A stretch of 64,000 nucleotides of DNA from Halalkalicoccus sp. NIPERK01 (lineage in GTDB: Archaea > Halobacteriota > Halobacteria > Halobacteriales > Halalkalicoccaceae), in contig NZ_JASVVV010000002.1 in the NCBI RefSeq assembly GCF_030287405.1, positions 1 through 64,000 of the forward strand, in the 5' to 3' direction. This document shows positions 17,422 to 26,155 of this stretch, one piece after another (within the stretch, counting starts at the first letter, position 1; every line of letters begins with the position of its first letter). The notes below the pieces were generated by a model. It searched no databases. It was not told the origin of the DNA and was given only the letters and a program-made list of their open reading frames with translations. The position numbers and the translations under genes were made by a program.

Positions 17422-18406
17422 CTCGTTTGGCGCGGGGGTCGAGTTTGCCGTAGGTCAGGTCGGCGACGTAGATGCCGATGACGACGGCGACGGTGATCAG
17501 GATGAACGCGCCCATCATCACCGGGTAGTCCCGCTGGTCGATCGCGCTGACGAGGTAGTAGCCCACGCCCGGGTACGAGAAGATCTCCTCGATGATGACC
17601 GCGCCGCCGATCATCGTCCCGATGGCGATCATGAGCCCGGTGTACATCGGCAGGATGGCGTTGCGGGCGACGTACCGGAGCGCGATTCGCCGCTCGGACA
17701 GCCCGCGGAGCCGGGCGACGTGCAGGTAGTCCGCGCCGAGCACCCGGATGCTGTTGCCCCGCATGTCGAGAGCCCAGCCGCCGAACGCGACGACCGTCAT
17801 CGAGAGGATCGGCAGGGCGCCGTGGTGGGCCGCGCTGAGCAGGAACTCGGGGCTCAGCCCCGGTTCGAGCCCGGAGGCGTAGTGCCCGCCCGTCGGGAAC
17901 AGCCCGCCGCGGTAGGCGAGAAACGTCAGCGCGAGGAGCCCGACGACGTAGCTCGGCGTCGAGTTCAACAGCAGCGCCACGACCGTCGAGGAGACATCGA
18001 AGCGACTTCCCTCCCGGTAGGCCATGAACGAGCCCAGGCTGATCCCGATGACGAACGCGAGGAACAGCGAGACGGACATGATGAAGATCGTCCACGGGAT
18101 CGCGCCACCGAGAATGTCGACCACCGGATCGCCGTGCCAGGTCGACTGCCCGAGGTCGCCCGTCAGAATGCTCGCCATGTAGTCGACGTACTGGACGTAC
18201 AGCGGCTCGTCGACGGCGATGTTCGTCTGGGCCTCGATCTGCCGATTGATCTGTTCGGTGGTGAGGTCGCCGCCCTGTTGAAGCATCTGCGCCCGGAGGT
18301 AGTCGACCGGTCCCCCCGGGAGCAGCCGGACGAGGCCGAACGTCAGCGAAATCGTCGCGAAGACGGTGAATATCGCCTGCGCGGTCCGTTTGAGTACGTA
18401 ACTCAT
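17399..18406 (-). CDS. ABC transporter permease, DppB/OppB-like
   Basis: Partner permease, 335 residues. It starts MSYVLKRTAQAIFTVFATIS with the family's first TM and the LRLLPGGPVDYLRAQ-type segment, then a large extracytoplasmic loop, then five TMs. The cytosolic EAA loop reads YLHVARLRGLSERRIALRYV then ARNAILP, followed by a MIGGAVIIEEIFSYPGVGYY motif, all characteristic of DppB/OppB. It begins 18 bp after the substrate-binding lipoprotein stop, so the order is binding protein, B, C, D, F, the standard Opp operon order, transcribed leftward from the AT-rich promoter near 20300. Confidence 0.93.
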   Translation of the reverse strand: MSYVLKRTAQAIFTVFATISLTFGLVRLLPGGPVDYLRAQMLQQGGDLTTEQINRQIEAQTNIAVDEPLYVQYVDYMASILTGDLGQSTWHGDPVVDILGGAIPWTIFIMSVSLFLAFVIGISLGSFMAYREGSRFDVSSTVVALLLNSTPSYVVGLLALTFLAYRGGLFPTGGHYASGLEPGLSPEFLLSAAHHGALPILSMTVVAFGGWALDMRGNSIRVLGADYLHVARLRGLSERRIALRYVARNAILPMYTGLMIAIGTMIGGAVIIEEIFSYPGVGYYLVSAIDQRDYPVMMGAFILITVAVVIGIYVADLTYGKLDPRAKRGESRESY

Positions 18407-18424
18407 TGCTGGTAGTGCGTCCGG

Positions 18425-20275
18425 TTACTCGTCCGACTCGTCGGTGCCGGTCCGTGCGAGTTCGTCGATGATCTCGGTCGGGTCGATCGCGTCGCCGTCG
18501 CGCACCTCGTCGTGGAGGGGCGGAACCTCGAACTCGTCCGGGAAGTTCGCGGCGTCCTGGATGCTCCCCTCCCCGCCCGTGTAGAGGTGATCGAAGTGGT
18601 AGTAGGGGTAGGCCTGGTCGTAGTTCGCCCAGCCCTCGACGCCGGCGACGAAGTCGCCGTCAGGGAAGTCCTGGCCGAAGTAGGTGCCGACGTCACGGGT
18701 GAGCATCTCCGACTCGAAGCCGAACTGGTCGAGCTGGTCGACGACGGTCTCGACCGCCGATACCCAGTCGGAGAACCCGCTCGGGACCTTGATCGGGATC
18801 TCGATCGGATCGCCGTTCCCGTCGACCCAGGTATCGTTCTCCCGGGCGTAGCCCGCTTCCCCCAGGAGCTCCTCGGCGCGTCCCTCGTCGGGATCGTACG
18901 GTTCGAACTCGTCGACGACGCCGTCGAGCCACTCTTCTTCGACGCGGTTCGTGAAGTCACCGGTGAGCCCGCTGGGGTACTTCACGCCGAGTTTCGACCC
19001 GGTTCCGGCGCCGGAGTTCTGGGCGATCAGGTCGCGCTGGAGGACGTGGGCGATCGCCTGGCGCACCTCGCGCTGGCCGAGGTGATCGTCCTCGTGGTTG
19101 AAGACCAGTCCCATCCCCCAGTGGCGCGGAATCTCCGCGATCTGGACGTGGTCGGGGAGCTGATCGACCTGGTTCTGGGGCATGAACAGCGTCGCGTCGC
19201 CGTCGATCTCGTCGTTCTGGAGCGCGCTCCAGCGCGCGTCGTTCGACGGCATGTGGCGGTTCTCGACCCGTTCGAAGTCGATGTTGTCCGCGTCAGGATG
19301 GTCCTCGAACTTCGTGAGCAGCGTCCGCTGGGAGTCGGCATCCTCGTACTGGAACGGACCGCAGCCGATCGGCTCGTCGACGGCCCAGTCCGTGAGTTCG
19401 CCGTAAATTTCGACCTCGTCGTCGTCGCCGTCGGCGACGTCCAGTCGCTCGACGTACTCCCCGTACTCGCTGTCCTTCGCGACGAGTCGAGTCGGCTGGA
19501 GCAGGCCGAGGACGATCTCGCTGTTGATCGGCGCCGAGAGCGTGAGTTCGACCGTTCGATCGTCGACGGCTTCGACGCTGCTCGCCGCATCGTCGACGAA
19601 GTCCCGCAGCGTTCCGCCGCTGTACATATCGAGTTTCAGCTGGTTGACGACGTCCTGCGCGACGACGTCCTCGCCGTCGTGCCAGGTGAGCCCCTCCCTG
19701 ACCGTCAGCGTGATCGACTCGCCGTCGATCTCCCAGTCCGAGATCGCGTACCCCTCGTACTCGGCGTCGACGATGTTGTACGCCATGAACCGGTCGAACA
19801 GCATCCGGCGGGGTTCGGCGTACTCCACGCCGTTCCACGGGTTGTACTGGGAGTCCTCGGGAACCGCCCACTGGGTGAGCGTCAGCGTGTCGTCGTCGCC
19901 GGTGGCCTTCCACTGGCCGAACCGGGGGAGCCACTCCGTGGGCCAGTAGTACATGAGGTCGGTGCTGTCGGACCCCGGAACCTCCCAGTTGTCGGTCGTC
20001 TGGAACGACTGCGCCAGCTTCTCCATCAGCGGCAACACGGGGAGGTCCTGATTGGTAATCCAGGCCAGTTCCTGGATCTGGGCGAGTTCGTCCTCGTCGG
20101 TTTCGATTCCCGATCCCGCCTCGTGTCCGTTACCGGCCTCCTCGTCGTCGTCGCCGGCCTCCTGACCGCCGCAGCCGGCTAGGACCGCTGCGCCGCCCGC
20201 GGCGCCGATCCCCTTGATGAACCGACGACGCGCGATCCCTAGATTCGTTGCCTCCTGAATGTCCTCCTTGCGCAT
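18425..20275 (-). CDS. ABC transporter substrate-binding lipoprotein, Opp/Dpp family (Tat-secreted)
   Basis: Extracellular solute receptor of the importer, SBP_bac_5 family. The 616-residue product carries a twin-arginine signal with lipobox, ARRRFIKGIGAAGGAAVLAG followed by CGG, then a Glu/Gly-rich linker. That means Tat export as a folded protein and lipid anchoring, as usual for haloarchaeal binding proteins. The mature domain has family features such as SITLTVREGLTWHDGEDVVA and later GPFQYEDADS. The ATG at 20275 is preferred over an in-frame GTG at 20290 because a TATA-like element is centred about 28 nt upstream, predicting a leaderless mRNA. Opp-type receptors in archaea often bind oligosaccharides, which fits the neighbouring glucosidase and TrmB regulator. 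Confidence 0.92.
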   Translation of the reverse strand: MRKEDIQEATNLGIARRRFIKGIGAAGGAAVLAGCGGQEAGDDDEEAGNGHEAGSGIETDEDELAQIQELAWITNQDLPVLPLMEKLAQSFQTTDNWEVPGSDSTDLMYYWPTEWLPRFGQWKATGDDDTLTLTQWAVPEDSQYNPWNGVEYAEPRRMLFDRFMAYNIVDAEYEGYAISDWEIDGESITLTVREGLTWHDGEDVVAQDVVNQLKLDMYSGGTLRDFVDDAASSVEAVDDRTVELTLSAPINSEIVLGLLQPTRLVAKDSEYGEYVERLDVADGDDDEVEIYGELTDWAVDEPIGCGPFQYEDADSQRTLLTKFEDHPDADNIDFERVENRHMPSNDARWSALQNDEIDGDATLFMPQNQVDQLPDHVQIAEIPRHWGMGLVFNHEDDHLGQREVRQAIAHVLQRDLIAQNSGAGTGSKLGVKYPSGLTGDFTNRVEEEWLDGVVDEFEPYDPDEGRAEELLGEAGYARENDTWVDGNGDPIEIPIKVPSGFSDWVSAVETVVDQLDQFGFESEMLTRDVGTYFGQDFPDGDFVAGVEGWANYDQAYPYYHFDHLYTGGEGSIQDAANFPDEFEVPPLHDEVRDGDAIDPTEIIDELARTGTDESDE

Positions 20276-20297
20276 GAGCGACGGCAACACAACACTC

Positions 20298-20310
20298 TAT
20301 AATAAAAATT
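20298..20310 (-). promoter_or_regulatory. TATA region of the Opp-type operon
   Basis: On the reverse strand this reads AATTTTTATTATA, centred about 28 nt before the ATG at 20275. It lies in a strikingly AT-rich block (20288-20395) inside otherwise GC-rich DNA. Good candidate core promoter for a leaderless operon mRNA. Confidence 0.5.
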
Positions 20311-20471
20311 AGGTCGAAATATTACCTCTAGAGTTTGTTTCGAGATTATTTATATTGTATTATATTTTGGTTATTGGTATTTATCTAATTATCATGGTTG
20401 ATTCACTTGCACGGATCTTTCGGCCGCTCGCTCGAGGTAGCGAGACGACCCCAAAACGGACCAAACAGTCG

Positions 20472-20516
20472 GTTCTATCGGCTCGATCGAATCGGCGTTC
20501 TATCGTGGAAATAATT
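20472..20516 (+). promoter_or_regulatory. Direct repeat and TATA region upstream of glucosidase
   Basis: GTTCTATCG occurs twice, at 20472-20480 and 20497-20505 (25 bp apart), directly before a TATA-like AAATAATT (20509-20516) that lies about 43 nt upstream of the GH13 start. The spacing is close to two and a half helical turns. Possible regulator site in the 279-bp divergent region between the transporter and the glucosidase. The rest of that region shows no credible gene. Confidence 0.4.
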
Positions 20517-20554
20517 CAACGTGCTTTTGTCGCACCGGCGCGACCGTCGTGACG

Positions 20555-22237
20555 ATGACTAGCACGAAACACGGTGACTATCGATGGTGGAAGGAGGCGG
20601 TGGTCTATCAGATCTACCCGCGGAGCTTCAACGACTCGACGGGCGACGGCGTCGGCGACATCCCCGGCATCGTCGAGAAGGTCGAGTACCTCGACGAGCT
20701 GGGGGTCGACGTCGTCTGGCTCTGTCCGGTCTACGAGTCGCCGATGGCCGACAACGGCTACGACATCGCCGACTACCGCTCGATCCACCCGGAATTCGGA
20801 GCGATGGACGACTGGGAGAACCTGTTATCGGAGCTGCACGACCGGGGAATCCGGCTGATCATGGACCTGGTGGTGAACCACACCTCCGACGAACACGAAT
20901 GGTTCCGGCGCTCGCGCGGGGGTGATGCCGAGTACGAGGACTACTACTACTGGCGGGAGGGCGACGACGGCCCGCCGAACAACTGGGACTCCTTTTTCGG
21001 CGGCTCCGCCTGGAGTTACGACGAGGAGCGCGGCGAGTACTACCTCCACCTGTTCGACGAGAAACAGCCGGATCTGAACTGGCGCAACGAGACCGTCCGC
21101 GAGGAGGTCTACGAGATGATGCGCTGGTGGCTCGAGAAAGGGATCGACGGCTTCCGGATGGACGTCATCAACCTCGTCTCGAAGACGGAGGGACTCCCGG
21201 ACGGCGATCCCGACGAAACGGTGACGGGAACCGAGCACGTCGTCGACGGTCCCCGATCGACCGAGTACATCGGCGAGATGTGCGACCGCGCGTTCGAGGG
21301 GGCGGACGTGATGACCGTCGGCGAGATGATCGGCGCCGACGCCGACACAGCCCTCGAGTACGTCGGCGAGGACGGCTGCGGCCTGTCGATGCTGATCCAC
21401 TTCGAGCACATGAGCGTCGACACCGGCGACGGCGGCAAGTGGGACGTCGTCGACCTCGACCTGCTCGAACTCAAGGAGATCGTCACCGACTGGCAGGAGA
21501 CGCTGGCCGGCGAGGGGTGGAACTGCCTCTACCTGAGCAACCACGATCAGCCGCGCGCAGTCTCGCGCTTCGGCGACGACGGCGAGTACCGCGAGGAGTC
21601 GGCCAAGATGCTCGCGACGTTTCTCTTCACGCTCCGGGGAACGCCCTTTATCTACCAGGGCCAGGAGATCGGAATGACGAACACGACGTTCGAGGAGCCG
21701 GCCGACATCCGTGACGTCGAGGCCGAGAACTTCGTCGAATCGAGCCTCGAGTCGGACGTGTACGACTCCTACGAGGAGGTGCGCCCGATCGTCGAGTCCC
21801 GGAGCCGTGACAACGCGCGGACGCCGATACAGTGGTCGGCCGACGAGCACGCCGGGTTCACCGACGGCGAGCCCTGGATCGACGTCGCGGACGACTACGA
21901 AGCGGTAAACGTCGAGGAGGCGAGAGCGGATCGCGGCTCGGTCTGGCACTACTACCGCGAACTGATCGACCTGCGCAGGGAGGACGACCTCTTCGTCTAC
22001 GGCGAGTACGATCTGCTCCTGCCGGACCACCCGGAGGTGTTCGCCTACGCGCGCACGCTCGCGGGACGGACACTGCTGGTCGTCTGTAACTTCTTCGACG
22101 GCGAACCGGCCGTCGATCTGCCGGCACTGGCCGACGCGGCGTCGCCCGAACTCGTAACCGGCAACTACCGGACCGAGACTCAGTCGGACGAAACCGTCGA
22201 ACTGCGTCCGTACGAGGCCCGCGTCTACGAACTGTAG
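20555..22237 (+). CDS. GH13 alpha-glucosidase / oligo-1,6-glucosidase
   Basis: Cytosolic glycoside hydrolase of family GH13 releasing glucose from alpha-glucosides. The 560-residue product begins WWKEAVVYQIYPRSFNDSTG, has region I DLVVNHTSDEHEWF, the nucleophile Asp203 in DGFRMDVINLVSK, the acid/base Glu257 in MTVGEMIG, and the third acid Asp331 in LSNHDQPRAVSRFG. These match the oligo-1,6-glucosidase/alpha-glucosidase/trehalose-6-phosphate hydrolase branch. There is no signal peptide, so the substrate must be imported. The Opp-type ABC operon divergent from it is the obvious importer, and the TrmB-type gene at the end of that operon the obvious regulator. The ATG at 20555 is preferred over an in-frame GTG at 20549. 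Confidence 0.94.
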   Translation: MTSTKHGDYRWWKEAVVYQIYPRSFNDSTGDGVGDIPGIVEKVEYLDELGVDVVWLCPVYESPMADNGYDIADYRSIHPEFGAMDDWENLLSELHDRGIRLIMDLVVNHTSDEHEWFRRSRGGDAEYEDYYYWREGDDGPPNNWDSFFGGSAWSYDEERGEYYLHLFDEKQPDLNWRNETVREEVYEMMRWWLEKGIDGFRMDVINLVSKTEGLPDGDPDETVTGTEHVVDGPRSTEYIGEMCDRAFEGADVMTVGEMIGADADTALEYVGEDGCGLSMLIHFEHMSVDTGDGGKWDVVDLDLLELKEIVTDWQETLAGEGWNCLYLSNHDQPRAVSRFGDDGEYREESAKMLATFLFTLRGTPFIYQGQEIGMTNTTFEEPADIRDVEAENFVESSLESDVYDSYEEVRPIVESRSRDNARTPIQWSADEHAGFTDGEPWIDVADDYEAVNVEEARADRGSVWHYYRELIDLRREDDLFVYGEYDLLLPDHPEVFAYARTLAGRTLLVVCNFFDGEPAVDLPALADAASPELVTGNYRTETQSDETVELRPYEARVYEL

Positions 22238-22334
22238 CTCCGGCCCCACAGACGGCGGACGGGCGCGGGCCGACGGCGCCGCCGCTCCGGCGTCGCGCGA
22301 GGTTTATTAACCGACACTCACATTGGTTGCGAAC

Positions 22335-23192
22335 GTGGCCTTCAGCAGCGACCCCCTCGCCGTGCTCTCGATCCCCGACGGCACCGTCGTCGAAGAACAC
22401 GACCTCGTCACCGACGGCGACGTGCTCGTCGGCGCTCAAAGTACAGTGGAGTTCGGGATCCGGGGCAGGAACGTCGTCGCCGGCGAGCGCGTCCGTTTCG
22501 GCGGCCACATCGAGGCCGAGGGCGACTGTCGGCTCGATACGTGGTGTTCAATCGCCGATAACGTGCTGGTCGGCGGGGACGCCTACCTCGGCGAACGCAT
22601 CGAGATCGACGGCAAACTCGTCGTCGGGGGCGACCTCGACATCGGCGACGACGTCCAGATCGCCGAGGGGTTCGAGGCCAGCGGCTGGATCGTCATCCGC
22701 AACCCGATGCCGACGGTCGTCTTCCTCTTCATGTATCTCACCCACCTCCTGCGGATGGGCGAGGACGACGCCGCCGAGGAACTCGTCGACGAACTGTTCG
22801 ACGAGGACGAGGAACGCGAACCGCTCACGATCCCGAAGGGCGCGACCGTCTCGGACGACGCCTGGCGCGTCTCGACGCCCGCACGGATCGGGCGGGACTG
22901 CCGGCTCCACGGCAACGTCCGGGCGGAGTCGATCACGGTGGGCGAGGACACCGAGATCTTCGGCAGCCTGCGGGCGCGCGGGGACATCGGGATCGCCGCC
23001 GGCACGATCGTCCACGGCGACGTCACGACCCGGAACGGGACCGTCACCGTCGCCGAGGACGCCCGCGTCTGGGGTGACATCTCGTGTGAACACCTCGACC
23101 TCGCGCGCGACGGGGTCGTCGACGGGACGATCCGCGCCCGCGGCGAGGTGAACACGGGCCTGTCGACCGAACCCGACGGCTCGCCGCAGTGA
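22335..23192 (+). CDS. Bactofilin-like polymer-forming beta-helix protein
   Basis: Predicted self-assembling cytoskeletal protein of the bactofilin type. The 285-residue product consists of repeating short beta-strand turns (GDVLVGAQSTVEFGIRGRNV, VAGERVRFGGHIEAEGDCRL, later GTIVHGDVTTRNGTVTVAED), the right-handed beta-helix pattern of the family. The helix is split at about residues 110-150 by a hydrophobic segment (NPMPTVVFLFMYLTHLL) followed by a very acidic helix, which may anchor it to the membrane or bind a partner. I chose the GTG at 22335 because TTTATTAA at 22303-22310 lies about 29 nt upstream (leaderless); an in-frame TTG at 22323 is the alternative. Haloarchaeal bactofilins (halofilins) are linked to cell shape. 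Equating it with HalA or HalB would be a guess. Confidence 0.75.
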   Translation: MAFSSDPLAVLSIPDGTVVEEHDLVTDGDVLVGAQSTVEFGIRGRNVVAGERVRFGGHIEAEGDCRLDTWCSIADNVLVGGDAYLGERIEIDGKLVVGGDLDIGDDVQIAEGFEASGWIVIRNPMPTVVFLFMYLTHLLRMGEDDAAEELVDELFDEDEEREPLTIPKGATVSDDAWRVSTPARIGRDCRLHGNVRAESITVGEDTEIFGSLRARGDIGIAAGTIVHGDVTTRNGTVTVAEDARVWGDISCEHLDLARDGVVDGTIRARGEVNTGLSTEPDGSPQ

Positions 23193-23246
23193 GCATCGCC
23201 ACCCAGGCCGCCGAGCGATTTAAGTGAGCAGTTGTCTTGGGTGTAG

Positions 23247-23582
<336 letters not shown>

Positions 23583-23606
23583 TAAATTACAGGAGGAGTG
23601 CTCAGT

Positions 23607-24485
23607 ATGTATACAGTCACGCTAACGAAGGGTGTACCGGATTTCAGCGAGGGCGCGGTCTCGTTCGACGACGAGGGGCACCTCGAACGGGGGAAGACCC
23701 CGACGGTGATGAACCCCAACGACAGGTTCGCGCTGGAGGCCGCCCTCCAGACGAAGGTCAGACACGGCGGCACCACCGCGGTGATGAGCATGGGCCCGCC
23801 GGGCTACGGTGAAGTCCTTCAAGAAGCGATGTCCTCGGTGTACGCCGACGAACTGTTCCTGCTCTCGGATCGGGAGATGGCCGCCGCCGACACGTGGGCG
23901 ACGGCGATCACGCTCGCGACGGGGATCGGGAAGGTCGCGGAGACGAGGGAGCAACCGGACCTCGTGTTCGCGGGGTTCAAGACCGCCGACGGCGAGACGG
24001 GCCACACCGGCCCGCAGGCCTGCTGGTGTCTCGACTGGCCGATCCTGACCCACGTCATCGCGCTCGAGGTGGACGAGGAGGAGCGAACGGTCAGAGCGAA
24101 ACGGCTCGTCGAGGGCGACGTCGAGGAGATCGAAACCGTCGAGGCGCCCCTGCCCGCGATGATCGTCACCGACCCCGAGTTCGAACCCACCTACCGGAAG
24201 GCAGAGCATCGACTCACGTTCAAGGACCTGCGCGAGGAGACCCGGGAACGGGCCGCCGAGTACGAGGACCACTTCACGACGTGGGACCACGAGGACCTGA
24301 ACCTCGACCCCGACTACATCGGACTCGACGGCTCGCCGACGATCGTTTCGTCGGTGGATCCGATCCCGAAAGCGCCCGCAGAGCGCGAGGCGACGGTGGT
24401 CGAACCCGGCGACGAGGCCGGGATGGAGTCGGTTCTCGACGAACTGCTTCCATACAGCGGCCGCGCCGCCGCGGGGGGTGAGTAG
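23607..24485 (+). CDS. etfB: Electron transfer flavoprotein subunit beta
   Basis: Beta subunit of ETF, binding the nucleotide (AMP or second flavin) and docking to acyl-CoA dehydrogenases or NADH. The 292-residue product has the EtfB hallmarks NPNDRFALEAALQTKV, GGTTAVMSMGPPGYGEVLQE, DREMAAADTWATA and GFKTADGETGHTGPQACWCL. The ATG at 23607 is supported by a strong Shine-Dalgarno AGGAGG at 23591-23596; an in-frame GTG at 23598 is too close to it. The clear SD fits an internal operon gene. The C-terminus (residues about 215-292) extends beyond the core, with an acidic, Pro-rich tail. Confidence 0.93.
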   Translation: MYTVTLTKGVPDFSEGAVSFDDEGHLERGKTPTVMNPNDRFALEAALQTKVRHGGTTAVMSMGPPGYGEVLQEAMSSVYADELFLLSDREMAAADTWATAITLATGIGKVAETREQPDLVFAGFKTADGETGHTGPQACWCLDWPILTHVIALEVDEEERTVRAKRLVEGDVEEIETVEAPLPAMIVTDPEFEPTYRKAEHRLTFKDLREETRERAAEYEDHFTTWDHEDLNLDPDYIGLDGSPTIVSSVDPIPKAPAEREATVVEPGDEAGMESVLDELLPYSGRAAAGGE

Positions 24486-24487
24486 CG

Positions 24488-26155
24488 ATGGTCGAACTCG
24501 ACCCCCGCGACTACGAGATCGCAGAACTCGGCCCCAAGGTACGGGAGGTAGAGGACCTCGAGGAGTTGGAGGAGATGCTCGAACTCGAGGAGGGCGGACC
24601 GAACCGCGAGGACGTAAAGACGCTTCTGGTCAGCCGGATCGAGAGGCTCGAAGCCGAGGACGAGGAGAGCCCTCAGGACATCGACCCGAGCGAACTCACC
24701 GTCGCCGAACTCGGCAACGTCGTGCGGAAGATCGAGGAGGTCGACGAACTCGAAGTCCTCCTCGAGGAGGAGAAGAAGGGACAGGACCGAAAGACCGCCA
24801 AACGGCTGATCGAGAGCCAACTCGAGTCGGTCCAGGGCAGCGAGGAGGGCGAAACTACGGAACGGCTCCCGCCCGAGGAGAAGTACCCCGAACTCGACCA
24901 CCCCACGGCCGACAAACAGTACGTGAAGGCGCTTTCGGGCGGCGTCTACCGGGACATGTGGGTCTACTGCGAGACCCAGGGAGGCGAGTTGATCGACGTC
25001 TCCAAGGAGATGCTCGGGAAGGCCCGCGAGCTGATGGACGGCTACAACGACTCCTACGACGCGGAAGAGAGGGTCGTCGCGGTCGTGATCGGCGATTCGG
25101 TCGAAGGCCTCGCGGAGGAGACGATCGCTTATGGGGCCGACGTCGCGATCTACACCGAGGACGAGCGGTTGGAGCGGTTCTACCACAAACCCTACACCGA
25201 GGTCTTCTGCGAGATGGCGCGTGCCGGATCGGGAAGCGAGTGGGATCGCTCGGAGGGCGACGCGAATTGGAAGACGATCGACGGGGAGGTCTACGACGAG
25301 CCCCGGTACGTCCTCTTTCCGGCGACGAACAACGGCCGGGACCTCTCGGCGCAGGTACAGGCCGAACTCGACAGCGGGCTGGCGAGCGACTGTTCGGGCC
25401 TCTACATCGAGGAGACCGTCATCTCGAACCCCGCTAAAACTGGTGAAGCGGGCGACAAGAAGGAGTTCGAGCGCGTGCTCCACATGAAGCGCCCCGACTT
25501 CTCGGGGTTCGAGTACTCGACCATCCTCTGTCTCGACGCTCCTGGGAGAGAGTTCCACCCGCAGGGCGCGTCGGTCATTCCGGGGAGTTTCGACCTGCCC
25601 GACCCCGACCCCGAGCGCGAGGGCGAGGTGGTCGAGTTCGAGGCGACCCTCGACGAGGAGTGGTTCCGCGTCACAATCGAGGACCACGACCGCCTCGAGG
25701 GCGGCGTGGACCTCACGGGTCGAGAAGTCATCGTCGCGCTCGGGCGCGGGATCGGCGACGACCCGACCAAAGGAATCGAACTCGGTCTCGATCTGGTCGA
25801 CGCCTTCGAGGACGCCGACCTCGGGATCACGCGGGGGATCGTGACCTCCTCGTACCAGTTCGAGGGCCACGTCGAGCAGTACTCGAAGGAGGAACGCCAG
25901 ATCGGCGAGACCGGCCAGGTCGTCGCGCCCGACCTCTACATCGCCGCCGGGATCAGCGGCGCGATCCAGCATAAAGTGGGTATGGACGAGTCCGACACGA
26001 TCGTCTCGATCAACACCGATCCCGAGGCGGACATCAAGGACTTCTCGGACTACTTCATCGAGGGCGACCTCTTCGAGGTGCTTCCGAAGCTGACCGAGGC
26101 GGTCGAGCGCGGCGAGCCGGTTCCGGCCGTCGCGGACGGGAGGGGGGACGACTGA
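24488..26155 (+). CDS. etfA: Electron transfer flavoprotein subunit alpha with duplicated N-terminal extension
   Basis: Alpha subunit of ETF, holding the electron-transferring FAD. The 555-residue product is far longer than usual EtfA (about 310-330). Residues about 3-62 and 65-120 are two copies of one helical unit: both run DPxxxxxAELGxxVRxxE, then ELExxLExExxG, then a basic-start helix. The EtfA core follows (ALSGGVYRDMWVYCETQGGE, then VVIGDSVEGLAEETIAYGAD) with the FAD domain VIVALGRGIGDDPTKGIELG, SSYQFEGHVEQYSKEERQIG and APDLYIAAGISGAIQHKVGM. It starts 2 bp after the etfB stop. The extension is unrelated to flavin binding and may tether a partner. Confidence 0.93.
   Translation: MVELDPRDYEIAELGPKVREVEDLEELEEMLELEEGGPNREDVKTLLVSRIERLEAEDEESPQDIDPSELTVAELGNVVRKIEEVDELEVLLEEEKKGQDRKTAKRLIESQLESVQGSEEGETTERLPPEEKYPELDHPTADKQYVKALSGGVYRDMWVYCETQGGELIDVSKEMLGKARELMDGYNDSYDAEERVVAVVIGDSVEGLAEETIAYGADVAIYTEDERLERFYHKPYTEVFCEMARAGSGSEWDRSEGDANWKTIDGEVYDEPRYVLFPATNNGRDLSAQVQAELDSGLASDCSGLYIEETVISNPAKTGEAGDKKEFERVLHMKRPDFSGFEYSTILCLDAPGREFHPQGASVIPGSFDLPDPDPEREGEVVEFEATLDEEWFRVTIEDHDRLEGGVDLTGREVIVALGRGIGDDPTKGIELGLDLVDAFEDADLGITRGIVTSSYQFEGHVEQYSKEERQIGETGQVVAPDLYIAAGISGAIQHKVGMDESDTIVSINTDPEADIKDFSDYFIEGDLFEVLPKLTEAVERGEPVPAVADGRGDD

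Noticed and set aside
20355-20552. Possible 65-residue protein in the glucosidase promoter region
   Set aside because: Starts in the AT-rich promoter, is basic and Ser/Arg-rich after the first 15 residues, and would occupy the direct repeat and TATA element.
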